This document shows, one piece after another, positions 1-5,403 of a DNA stretch of 6,385 nt. The stretch covers positions 1 through 6,385 of the forward strand of contig DKAI01000023.1 of assembly GCA_002450755.1 (NCBI GenBank), in the 5' to 3' direction. Positions within the stretch are counted from its first letter, which is position 1, and every line of letters starts with the position of its first letter. The position numbers and the translations under genes were made by a program. This stretch comes from Deltaproteobacteria bacterium UBA6930 (GTDB lineage Bacteria; Myxococcota_A; UBA9160; UBA6930). The notes beneath the pieces are model-generated. The model was given only the letters and a program-made list of their open reading frames with translations. It had not been told where the DNA came from and ran no database searches.

Positions 1-620
1 GCCTCGGTTTCGATACGAGGTTTTGTTCTGAAGGTGTCAACTCTTTCGTTGTGGGGTCTATTGAGTCGGCTGTTGAGATTCTTCGTGAACATCGGGTAAA
101 AGTTCTTCCCGTTTCTCTCCCGACAACGCGAGACGTTCACGATGCCTGGTTAGTGCAGTGCGGTATTGAGGCTGCGGCTTCGCACCACGAAACTTACCCT
201 ACCAAAAAGAGTGATTATGGTCCGGCGCTAGCTGCCCTTCTGGAATGGGGTAACAAGAGGTCTCATGTGGAGATCGTTAATTCGTTATTGACTAGGAAAG
301 CTTTGATTCAAGAGTGGGATCGTATTTTTGGAAATGTGGATGCTGTAATATCACCAACAACTTTCGATCCGGTTCCTACATTGGAAAAAGGACGAAGTCA
401 AATGCGCGGCAAGGATATGCGAAGGCTCATGCACTTCACGCTGCAGGCGAATCTTGTCGGCCTTCCGACGATTTCTATACCGGGAGCGATTGATTCTTCG
501 GGTGTTCCAACAGGCTTTCAGATTATCGGAAGACCTTTTGGTGAGGCAGATCTTCTGAAGTTAGGATATGCGATTCAAAATGAGAGCGACTGGACATCCA
601 GAGAAATTCCACCCTTGTAG
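1..620 (+). CDS. Amidase signature family enzyme, C-terminal part (5' end outside window)
   Basis: The frame is open from the left edge (first full codon 3-5) to TAG at 618-620, giving 205 visible residues. A GTG at 51 lies inside the domain and is not the real start. Amidase-signature enzymes hydrolyse C-N bonds of amides with a Ser-cisSer-Lys triad in the cytoplasm. The triad and the Gly/Ser-rich signature lie upstream of the window, so activity cannot be judged. What is visible is the typical C-terminal half: the segment around EILREHRVKVLPVSLP, then DAVISPTTFDPVP (visible residues 113-125), then QANLVGLPTISIPG (148-161) and GVPTGFQIIGRPFGE (167-181), followed by a helix ending just before the stop. 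Family members include GatA, indoleacetamide hydrolases and many catabolic amidases, and this half does not tell them apart. GatA is less likely because no gatB or gatC is adjacent. The gene converges on the next gene with 38 bp between stops. Confidence 0.9.
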   Translation, partial: LGFDTRFCSEGVNSFVVGSIESAVEILREHRVKVLPVSLPTTRDVHDAWLVQCGIEAAASHHETYPTKKSDYGPALAALLEWGNKRSHVEIVNSLLTRKALIQEWDRIFGNVDAVISPTTFDPVPTLEKGRSQMRGKDMRRLMHFTLQANLVGLPTISIPGAIDSSGVPTGFQIIGRPFGEADLLKLGYAIQNESDWTSREIPPL

Positions 621-658
621 TTTTCTTACGGATAGAGTCTCGGGTTTCTAGTACGTCC
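621..658. other. Short convergent spacer between amidase and RutA-like gene
   Basis: These 38 bp separate the TAG of the amidase from the TAA of the minus-strand monooxygenase. I see no stem followed by a T-run on either strand, so no intrinsic terminator is called. The two transcripts may end by a factor-dependent route or overlap. Confidence 0.6.
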
Positions 659-1717
659 TTATGACCCTAGAGCACGCAATCTAGGAACGACTTCTTTTCC
701 AAAGCTGACAGTGTCGTTGTAATAGTCCGGGTAGCTCATCAGAACACCATCTACGCCAGATGTATGAACCTCATGGAGTTGCGCGGCAACTTCCTCAGGC
801 GTGCCAATGACGGGAAGTGCGCCGGCACCAAATGCAAGTTCATCCATTGTATGATCACCAAAAGAGCCACTGCCAATGCCGAGTTCTTCGAGATAGTTTC
901 GGAGTGCAACGGAATCAAGGTTTTCGAGTATAATATCCCGTTCTTTCTCGGCTTCCTTACGGGTCTCTCGACAAAGAACCATGACCGCCGCTACGCAACG
1001 AACTTTTCGATTGAAAGTATCCCCACGTTTTTTAAAATCGGCCGCGACCTCCGCACAGCCGTCTAAGGTGGCCGGACTTATGAACGCCCAGTCGCAGTGT
1101 TCAGCAACAACATTGCGGGCATCTTCAGATGTGCCGGCGTTAGCAATAGGAGGGTGGGGGCGTGCGATGGGCTGAGGATTGACGTAACCATTTTTAATAT
1201 TGTACCAGGCGCAATCATAGTTAAAGCTGCCTGGAGGCTCAGTCCAAAGTCCTTTAAGAATTTTAATGAAATCGGCCGTTCTCTCGTACCTTCGACTGTG
1301 GTCCTCAAGTTTAATGCCCATCATATCGAACTCCGCCTGATTCCATCCCGATACAATGTTTATTCCCCAGCGGCCTTTTCCAATATGGTCGAGACTAGCT
1401 CCCATTTTAGCGACCACGAGAGGATTGAATGCAGGCACGTGCACCGTTGAAAAAATTTGAATTCTAGAAGTTCCGAATAAAATCGCCGAAGCCCACGTAG
1501 TAGTCTCGATAGATTTTCCTAGGAAGTCGCACTCTCCTCCAAACGTTCTCCAGCGGCTCACTGGAAAAAGAAAGTCGAAGCCGGCATCTTCCGCAGCTCG
1601 AGAGATCTCAAGATTGCGAGAAAAGTGCCAGTCTTCAGGATCTGGTTTGTAGGTGCTTAGGTTTGGCATATTGCTGCAGTTGGGCATAAATATGCCCAAC
1701 CTAAGGTGGTTATTCAT
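659..1717 (-). CDS. Luciferase-like (LLM class) flavin-dependent monooxygenase, RutA/SfnG-like
   Basis: This 352-residue protein has full length for the bacterial luciferase-like TIM-barrel superfamily, whose members use reduced flavin and O2 in the cytoplasm. From memory it aligns without gaps to RutA (pyrimidine oxygenase) through the core: LGIFMPNCSN (7-16), AEDAGFDF (42-49), RWRTFGG (55-61), SRIQIFSTVHVP (84-95), GRWGINIVSGWNQAEFDMMG (115-134) and RRYERTADFIKILKGLW (142-158). Thr91, Asn120 and Glu129 match RutA Thr105, Asn134 and Glu143 with identical spacing. The first two are linked in RutA to O2 reacting at flavin N5. The motif HVPAFNP also recalls dimethylsulfone monooxygenase SfnG. 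The substrate is unknown: a heterocycle, amide or sulfone is possible. The start ATG at 1717 puts LGIF at the usual N-terminal position and has a modest AAGAG (1726-1730) 8 nt upstream. No flavin reductase is nearby. The name RutA should not be transferred, because no other rut gene is seen. Confidence 0.88.
   Translation of the reverse strand: MNNHLRLGIFMPNCSNMPNLSTYKPDPEDWHFSRNLEISRAAEDAGFDFLFPVSRWRTFGGECDFLGKSIETTTWASAILFGTSRIQIFSTVHVPAFNPLVVAKMGASLDHIGKGRWGINIVSGWNQAEFDMMGIKLEDHSRRYERTADFIKILKGLWTEPPGSFNYDCAWYNIKNGYVNPQPIARPHPPIANAGTSEDARNVVAEHCDWAFISPATLDGCAEVAADFKKRGDTFNRKVRCVAAVMVLCRETRKEAEKERDIILENLDSVALRNYLEELGIGSGSFGDHTMDELAFGAGALPVIGTPEEVAAQLHEVHTSGVDGVLMSYPDYYNDTVSFGKEVVPRLRALGS
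1656..1705. repeat. Nested inverted repeats inside the 5' end of the RutA-like gene
   Basis: The segments 1679-1688 (GTTGGGCATA) and 1691-1700 (TATGCCCAAC) form a perfect palindrome with 10-bp arms around a 2-nt AA centre, starting 17 nt inside the coding region. The longer segment 1691-1705 (TATGCCCAACCTAAG) is also complementary to 1656-1670 (CTTAGGTTTGGCATA) at 14 of 15 positions, with a 20-nt loop. In the minus-strand mRNA the first arm could therefore pair with either of two downstream arms. Part of the symmetry reflects the peptide MPNCSNMPN, which repeats MPN. A regulatory role is inference only. Confidence 0.7.
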
Positions 1718-1825
1718 GGGAAATGCTCTTGCCTTTCAGAGTTTGGTTGCCCTCGAAGGTAGGTTCTTGAGAAAAGTTAGATCATTTTTCCTCTTCTGTC
1801 CCTCGGAGTAGCGAAAGTCCTCAAG

Positions 1826-1855
1826 TTGATTGTAGACTCTAGCCGAGTTCAAAAT
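1826..1855 (+). promoter_or_regulatory. Possible sigma70-type promoter for the Mer-like gene
   Basis: TTGATT at 1826-1831 (four of six to TTGACA) lies 18 nt before CAAAAT at 1850-1855 (four of six to TATAAT). This would place the transcription start near 1862, leaving a very short leader that begins next to the ribosome binding site. The match is weak and is chosen by position, so it is a candidate only. Confidence 0.3.
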
Positions 1856-1863
1856 ACCTGCTT

Positions 1864-1868
1864 AAGGA
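1864..1868 (+). promoter_or_regulatory. Ribosome binding site of the Mer-like gene
   Basis: AAGGA lies 7 nt upstream of the ATG at 1876, which is good spacing and supports that start. The protein begins directly with the first barrel strand (MQFSVTVQT), as expected for this family. Confidence 0.65.
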
Positions 1869-1875
1869 AATATTT

Positions 1876-2952
1876 ATGCAATTTAGTGTTACGGTTCAAA
1901 CGAAAATAGAGGACTGGAAAATATTTAAGGAAATTGAAGACCTTGGCTACGATGCCGCCTGGTTACCAGATAGCCAGATGATTTGGTCTGATTGTTACGC
2001 AACTATGGCCTTGGCTGCACACACTACGTCTCGTCTTCGTTTAGGAACCGGAGTCGCGATTGCTCCTACCCGAATTGCTCCAGTAACAGCCCACTCAATC
2101 GCCTCAATCAACCAGATAGCACCCGGTCGTGTTTTTATTGGTATTGGAACAGGGAATACTGCGATGCGAGTAATGGGCTACAACCCTATGTCGGTGGGTG
2201 CTTTTGGGGAATATCTTAGGGTCCTGAGAGCCCTCCTCCACGGTGAGCCGGTGGAGTACACGTTTAACGGTAAAACGAGACTGATTGACTTCATCGACCA
2301 AGATCTCGGATTTAGGAATCTTGAGCAGCCGGTACCTATCCAAGTAGCTGCTAACGGACCGAAGGCGTTGCGTTTAGCAGGAGTTTATGGTGATGCTCTT
2401 GTCTCAGCTTTTAATGAGCAGCCCGAGTATCTGAAATATCACATGGGTATGGTGCAGGAGGGTGCATCAGAAGTAGGGCGCGAGCTCCCTTCTGATTTTC
2501 ATACTGCGACACTCACCACCGTTGCGGTGTTGAAGCCAGGAGAGAGCGCAACGTCTGAAAGGGTTGTCGAGCAATGTGGGGCTTGGACTGCAGCAATCCT
2601 ACACTTCGTTTACGAAAATTACAGATATACAAAGAACGAAGAGGTAGTTCCAGAGTTTTTTCAAAACGTTTGGGACGAATACTGTGATCATGTAAATAAA
2701 ATGGATTGTCCGGAAGACGAACGGCATCTAAGGATTCACAAAGGACATTGCTCATATTATCCGCCCGATGAGCGGAGATTCTTGACTGACGAGACGATTA
2801 GGGGTGTTTGCATGGTTGGTGAACCGAAAGAGATTGCAGAGAAGCTGCGTGCGGCGGAAAGTGGCGGTTTGAACGAATTCTCAATTTTGCCGAGTCTGTC
2901 ATCGGTAAGGGAAGTGATGCGGGATTTTGTTGAGGTGATGAAGATACTTTAA
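1876..2952 (+). CDS. Luciferase-like flavin/F420-dependent oxidoreductase, methylene-H4MPT-reductase-like group
   Basis: This 358-residue TIM-barrel protein belongs to the luciferase-like superfamily and resembles the group annotated as 5,10-methylenetetrahydromethanopterin reductase-like. Visible blocks are EIEDLGYDAAWLPDS (19-33), SRLRLGTGVAIAPTRIAPVT (52-71), SINQIAPGRVFIGIGTGNT (77-95) with the glycine-rich cofactor-phosphate loop, PIQVAANGPKALRLAGVYGD (154-173) and the C-terminal VGEPKEIAEKLRAAESGGL (314-332). Between about residues 236 and 300 it has an extra helical, charged stretch (KNEEVVPEFFQNVWDEYCDH and following, ending near HKGHCSYYPPDERRF), which makes it longer than typical Mer. 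The underlying DNA is AT-rich (44 GC of 120 at 2581-2700). I recall similar stretches in bacterial relatives, so I read it as a subgroup trait. True Mer activity is unlikely because no methanopterin gene is seen. FMN or F420 use cannot be decided by eye, and the substrate is unknown. It ends 8 bp from the convergent DUF3501 gene. Confidence 0.85.
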   Translation: MQFSVTVQTKIEDWKIFKEIEDLGYDAAWLPDSQMIWSDCYATMALAAHTTSRLRLGTGVAIAPTRIAPVTAHSIASINQIAPGRVFIGIGTGNTAMRVMGYNPMSVGAFGEYLRVLRALLHGEPVEYTFNGKTRLIDFIDQDLGFRNLEQPVPIQVAANGPKALRLAGVYGDALVSAFNEQPEYLKYHMGMVQEGASEVGRELPSDFHTATLTTVAVLKPGESATSERVVEQCGAWTAAILHFVYENYRYTKNEEVVPEFFQNVWDEYCDHVNKMDCPEDERHLRIHKGHCSYYPPDERRFLTDETIRGVCMVGEPKEIAEKLRAAESGGLNEFSILPSLSSVREVMRDFVEVMKIL

Positions 2953-2960
2953 TGCTGTTT

Positions 2961-3542
2961 TTATGGAGTCAAAAGATCATTAGATAGAGAAGCTCTACTC
3001 ATGCCTACGATCTCTGTCCTTGCCTTATAATTCGGGTGGTCAATTTGAATCGCCACGGTGGAGCTCGTATCGAGGAACTTCTCGCAAAGTTTAGAACTGA
3101 GGTTAAACCTCACGTACTGTACCGCTGAAATTTTTTCTTCTTCAAATTGCTTAGAGTCAAATTGGGCCCGAAGGCTGTCCTCATCTATCTGGAGGATCAC
3201 GTGTTCGTCGATTCCAACCAGACGGTTGAGTTCTGATTGAATATGTTCTCCCGAAGGGATTTCAATCATCAGCGTAGCTGAGAGTTCTTGCTTCTGAGGT
3301 ATAAGTTCGTTGTAAATAGAAATTTCCGATTGGATCTGTTGATCGTTCACCGTGCGCTCCGCTCGTAACATTTCTTGTATTTGGAATATTACTGTTTCCC
3401 GATTCTCAAAAATAAAGGTTAGGCGGTCTCCCACAGAGATACGTCGGGGCGTTTTTAGGTCTATAATTTTCTTAAGAAATTCAGGACGAGCTTTTTCATA
3501 AGCGGTGAGGTCGAGTATTTCAGAGAGATCTACTGGTTTCAT
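2961..3542 (-). CDS. DUF3501 family protein (function unknown), last gene of rubrerythrin operon
   Basis: This 193-residue protein matches the DUF3501 pattern as I know it: a short N-terminus, YEKARPEFLKKIIDLKTPRRI (15-35), then the hallmark FIFENRETVIFQIQEMLRAE (43-62), YNELIPQKQELSATLMIEI (77-95), and a C-terminal half containing VQYVRFNLS (141-149) and a conserved-looking IDHPNYKARTEI (167-178). It has a single cysteine (153), no CxxC motif, no signal peptide and no membrane helix, so it is probably soluble and cytoplasmic. The function is unknown. In many proteobacteria the family is encoded beside a rubrerythrin and a GlpC-like Fe-S protein, as here. Its ATG (3540-3542) overlaps the TGA of the Fe-S gene in an ATGA arrangement, and AGGAG (3550-3554) lies 7 nt upstream, so the two are very likely translated together. 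An accessory or partner role for the Fe-S protein is inference. Confidence 0.88.
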   Translation of the reverse strand: MKPVDLSEILDLTAYEKARPEFLKKIIDLKTPRRISVGDRLTFIFENRETVIFQIQEMLRAERTVNDQQIQSEISIYNELIPQKQELSATLMIEIPSGEHIQSELNRLVGIDEHVILQIDEDSLRAQFDSKQFEEEKISAVQYVRFNLSSKLCEKFLDTSSTVAIQIDHPNYKARTEIVGMSRASLSNDLLTP

Positions 3543-4804
3543 GATGACTCTCCTAAGCCATATGCTCTTTGAAGGAGTACAATTGGGTGTACGGCGGTAT
3601 AACCTGTCCCTTCTTTTATTCGCAAGGCAGAAAGAGGGCAGTCGGTAGCAACAAAATCCGGTTCGGACTCCTTGACGCCTTCAAGTAGCTTGTCCGCGAT
3701 TTTCATACTTTGGTCGTACCAACGGGCCTTCATTCCCCAAGTTCCATCCACGCCTGAACAATTGTCGAGCATTTCAATTTCTGTTGCTCCTGCAAGCTTT
3801 AATAGTTGGCGAGATCTGAAGCCGATATTTTGCGACTTCAGGTGACATGGCAAGTGGTATGCAACTTTTCCCAGGGAGACAGGAAAATCTCTCTTAAGTT
3901 TCTTATCTCTTCCCAGCTGATAAAGAAACTCGCCAACGTCGTAAGTATTTTCAGAAACCAGCTTGGCATCCTCGGTTCCTAGAAGTTCGGGGTATTCTTG
4001 CTTAAGCTGCAACGAACAGGTTGGTCCCGGGACAACAATAGGGAGCCCTTCTTTGACCTTTGGAGCGAGAGCTTCTACTACCTTGGCTGCATTTTTTGTT
4101 GCGTTTTTGAGATCCCCACCATGAAGAAAAGGCGCTCCGCAGCATCGATCGTACGCCGTTTCCACAGCGATTTCGTTGTGTTGGAGTACTGAGACCGCGG
4201 CCCGAGCTGTTTGTGCTTCTGCATATTCTACAAAGCAGGTCGTAAAGAGCAGAACTCTTCCGTTCTCTGTTGACCCGGGTAGGTGGTTTTGGTGCGAACT
4301 GGAGAACGGTTTCTTCTCATATGTAGGCATTAACCAGCGACGATCGATCCCTGTCCCTTTTTCCATCAATGTTCGTACTGCTCGGTTGCGGAAGCCCTTA
4401 TTGGTCATCGCAGAGGTTAGGCATGAAACGCGTCCCAGCATGTCCTGGCGCATGCCGGCTTTATCGGCCAAAGGTATTCCTTCCTTTTCGGCATAGACTA
4501 GTTTTGCCCGGTTCATCAACTTGGGAAAATCGATTTCCCACTCGTGTGGTGGATGGTATGGGCAATGGTTGTAGCAAAGCTTACATTGGTAACAGAGGTC
4601 AACGACTTCGCGAGTTTCGTGGCCTGTTAGCTCGGCTGCATTTTGTTCGTGTTTGTCTATTGCTTCAAAAAGGGATGGAAAAGAAGGGCAGAGCGGCAGG
4701 CAGCGTCTGCAGTCATGGCAATGTTCGAAAACCCTCGTAAGCTCTTCCTCAAGTGCGGTGGGGTCAAGGAACAAAGGATCCTGCAAGCCGGGATTCTTAA
4801 TCAT
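3539..4804 (-). CDS. GlpC/HdrD-like iron-sulfur protein: two [4Fe-4S] ferredoxin motifs plus two CCG-type domains
   Basis: This 421-residue electron-transfer protein resembles GlpC and the HdrD-type subunits of heterodisulfide reductase. Two ferredoxin motifs are complete: C29-x2-C32-x2-C35-x3-C39 and C71-x2-C74-x2-C77-x3-C81, each followed by Pro. Two cysteine-rich domains follow. The first has C190, DRCCGAPFLHGG (219-230) with C221/C222, and C263. The second has HLPCHLKSQ (C320), DNCSGVDGTWGMK (347-359) and C389. In the second domain the CCG is CSG, with Ser350 in place of the second cysteine, so it probably cannot bind a noncubane cluster of the Hdr type. I recall this substitution in relatives. 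There is no membrane helix or signal peptide. It is the middle gene of the operon: 62 bp after rubrerythrin and overlapping DUF3501 by 4 bp. Ahead of its ATG (4804) is only a weak purine stretch (GGACAA) just downstream of a strong hairpin. Likely role: passing electrons to rubrerythrin or from a quinone or thiol donor (inference). True GlpC is less likely because glpA and glpB are absent. Confidence 0.87.
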   Translation of the reverse strand: MIKNPGLQDPLFLDPTALEEELTRVFEHCHDCRRCLPLCPSFPSLFEAIDKHEQNAAELTGHETREVVDLCYQCKLCYNHCPYHPPHEWEIDFPKLMNRAKLVYAEKEGIPLADKAGMRQDMLGRVSCLTSAMTNKGFRNRAVRTLMEKGTGIDRRWLMPTYEKKPFSSSHQNHLPGSTENGRVLLFTTCFVEYAEAQTARAAVSVLQHNEIAVETAYDRCCGAPFLHGGDLKNATKNAAKVVEALAPKVKEGLPIVVPGPTCSLQLKQEYPELLGTEDAKLVSENTYDVGEFLYQLGRDKKLKRDFPVSLGKVAYHLPCHLKSQNIGFRSRQLLKLAGATEIEMLDNCSGVDGTWGMKARWYDQSMKIADKLLEGVKESEPDFVATDCPLSALRIKEGTGYTAVHPIVLLQRAYGLGESS

Positions 4805-4822
4805 TTGCAGGTTTGTCCAGTA

Positions 4823-4849
4823 ACCCAGGGATCAATGAGATCCCTGGGT
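4823..4849 (-). repeat. Perfect 11-bp stem-loop between rubrerythrin and Fe-S genes
   Basis: On the plus strand ACCCAGGGATC (4823-4833) and GATCCCTGGGT (4839-4849) are exact inverted repeats around a 5-nt loop (AATGA). It starts 17 nt after the rubrerythrin stop codon and ends 18 nt before the Fe-S start codon. Neither strand has a U-tract after the stem, so it is not a standard intrinsic terminator. It may protect the upstream rubrerythrin message from 3' decay, mark a processing site, or restrain Fe-S translation, which would give more rubrerythrin than Fe-S protein. It could also be a DNA operator. Confidence 0.8.
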
Positions 4850-4866
4850 GGTCAAGATGTCTTTGC

Positions 4867-5292
4867 TCAGAGTTCTTCGAGACCGTCGAGGGCTTGTTGG
4901 AACCGTCCTGCGTGGCTTTTTTCAGCCTTTGCAAGAGTTTCCATCCACTCGGCCACTTCGGCGAATCCTTCGTCCCGTGCAGTTTTGGCCATGCCCGGAT
5001 ACATCTCTGTGTACTCGTAGGTTTCTCCTGCTACCGAAGCCTCGAGATTTAAGCTGGTGTCTCCAATCGGCTTATCCGTGGCGGGGTCTCCTGCTTGCTT
5101 TAGATGGTCGAGGTGGCCGTGAGCATGGCCCGTCTCGGCATCGGCAGTATTCTTGAATAGGCCCGCAACATCCGGGTAGCCTTCAATGTCGGCTTGTTTA
5201 GCGAAATAAAGGTACCTTCGGTTAGCCTGGGATTCTCCAGCAAAGGCGTCCTTTAAATTTTGGTGAGTTTGGGTTCCTCTTAAGTCGGGCAT
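4867..5292 (-). CDS. Rubrerythrin family diiron protein without rubredoxin domain
   Basis: This 141-residue four-helix-bundle ferritin-like protein carries a full set of diiron ligands by motif: Glu20 (AGES), Glu53 and His56 (DAETGH), Glu90 and Glu93 (AGETYEY), and Glu124 with His127 (AEKSH). Rubrerythrins reduce hydrogen peroxide to water in the cytoplasm. Classical ones are about 190 residues with a C-terminal rubredoxin domain. Here the protein stops after the ferritin-like domain (ending QQALDGLEEL) and has no cysteine anywhere, so electrons must come from a separate donor. The downstream Fe-S protein is the natural candidate. The start ATG (5292) has a strong AGGAG (5300-5304) at 7 nt. 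It is the first gene of the operon, with a plausible promoter at 5365-5393. The gene is richer in GC (about 55% over 4921-5160) than sampled neighbours, which fits high expression. A hairpin follows its stop codon. Confidence 0.95.
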   Translation of the reverse strand: MPDLRGTQTHQNLKDAFAGESQANRRYLYFAKQADIEGYPDVAGLFKNTADAETGHAHGHLDHLKQAGDPATDKPIGDTSLNLEASVAGETYEYTEMYPGMAKTARDEGFAEVAEWMETLAKAEKSHAGRFQQALDGLEEL

Positions 5293-5307
5293 GGGTTTTC
5301 TCCTGTG

Positions 5308-5321
5308 GAGCTTCTAAGCTC
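5308..5321. repeat. Palindrome GAGCTT-CT-AAGCTC in rubrerythrin leader
   Basis: Perfect 6-bp arms flank a 2-nt centre, ending 3 bp from the rubrerythrin Shine-Dalgarno (5300-5304). In RNA it would be a small hairpin with a 5-bp stem and 4-nt loop. In DNA it could be an operator half-site pair. It does not look like a PerR box. Confidence 0.55.
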
Positions 5322-5342
5322 TCTTGCGCTCCAGGCGCGTTT

Positions 5343-5353
5343 CAGGTGACCTG
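5343..5353. promoter_or_regulatory. Possible operator CAGGT-G-ACCTG in the divergent spacer
   Basis: This is a perfect 5-bp inverted repeat around one base. It lies about 5 to 15 nt downstream of the transcription start predicted from the minus-strand promoter at 5365-5393, a position where a repressor could act. The regulator is unknown, and an 11-bp palindrome may arise by chance. Confidence 0.3.
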
Positions 5354-5364
5354 TACAAGTATCG

Positions 5365-5393
5365 ATCGTAGTGTTACATGGTATATTCTTCAA
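5365..5393 (-). promoter_or_regulatory. Candidate sigma70-type promoter of the rubrerythrin operon
   Basis: Read on the minus strand, TTGAAG (5393-5388) and TACGAT (5370-5365) are separated by exactly 17 nt and each matches four of six consensus bases. The predicted start is near 5358, giving a leader of about 65 nt with the two palindromes above. The -35 element overlaps the ribosome binding site of the divergent gene. Confidence 0.4.
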
Positions 5394-5397
5394 GAGG
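5392..5397 (+). promoter_or_regulatory. Ribosome binding site of the LuxA-like gene
   Basis: AAGAGG lies 6 nt before the ATG at 5404 and supports that start. The ATG at 5378 is out of frame with the gene. Confidence 0.6.
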
Positions 5398-5403
5398 TAC
5401 AAC

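Larger units (their letters stand above)
1718..1875. other. Divergent intergenic region between two monooxygenase genes
   Basis: This 158-bp spacer separates the start codons of the RutA-like gene (-) and the Mer-like gene (+), so it must hold both 5' regions unless either is read from elsewhere. A possible plus-strand promoter and a ribosome binding site are listed separately. I found no convincing -35/-10 pair for the minus strand. The only open frame is a 31-codon one at 1716-1811 that I do not consider a gene. Confidence 0.6.
5293..5403. other. Divergent promoter region of the rubrerythrin operon and the LuxA-like gene
   Basis: This 111-bp spacer between two divergent start codons must serve both units unless more distant promoters are used. 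It contains two short palindromes (5308-5321 and 5343-5353), a candidate minus-strand promoter (5365-5393) and the ribosome binding sites of both genes. A TATATT at 5382-5387 looks like a plus-strand -10 box, but it lies too close to the start codon and lacks a -35 partner. Confidence 0.7.

Noticed and set aside
51..620. GTG at 51 as the start of a short amidase-like protein
   Set aside because: The frame is open and amidase-like upstream to the left edge, so this is an internal valine of a gene cut by the window.
1716..1811. A 31-codon plus-strand open frame beginning MGNALAFQS, with AAGGTGG 6 nt upstream of its ATG
   Set aside because: It starts on top of the start codon of the divergent RutA-like gene, and its apparent ribosome binding site is the antisense of conserved codons of that gene. 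The peptide resembles nothing I know and is short enough to occur by chance.
3539..4804. A heterodisulfide reductase or anaerobic glycerol-3-phosphate dehydrogenase complex
   Set aside because: Only the GlpC/HdrD-like subunit is present. There is no flavin dehydrogenase (GlpA/GlpB) or HdrA, and the second CCG motif is degenerate.
4823..4849. Rho-independent terminator between rubrerythrin and the Fe-S gene
   Set aside because: The stem is strong, but no T-run follows it on either strand, and the downstream gene belongs to the same functional set.
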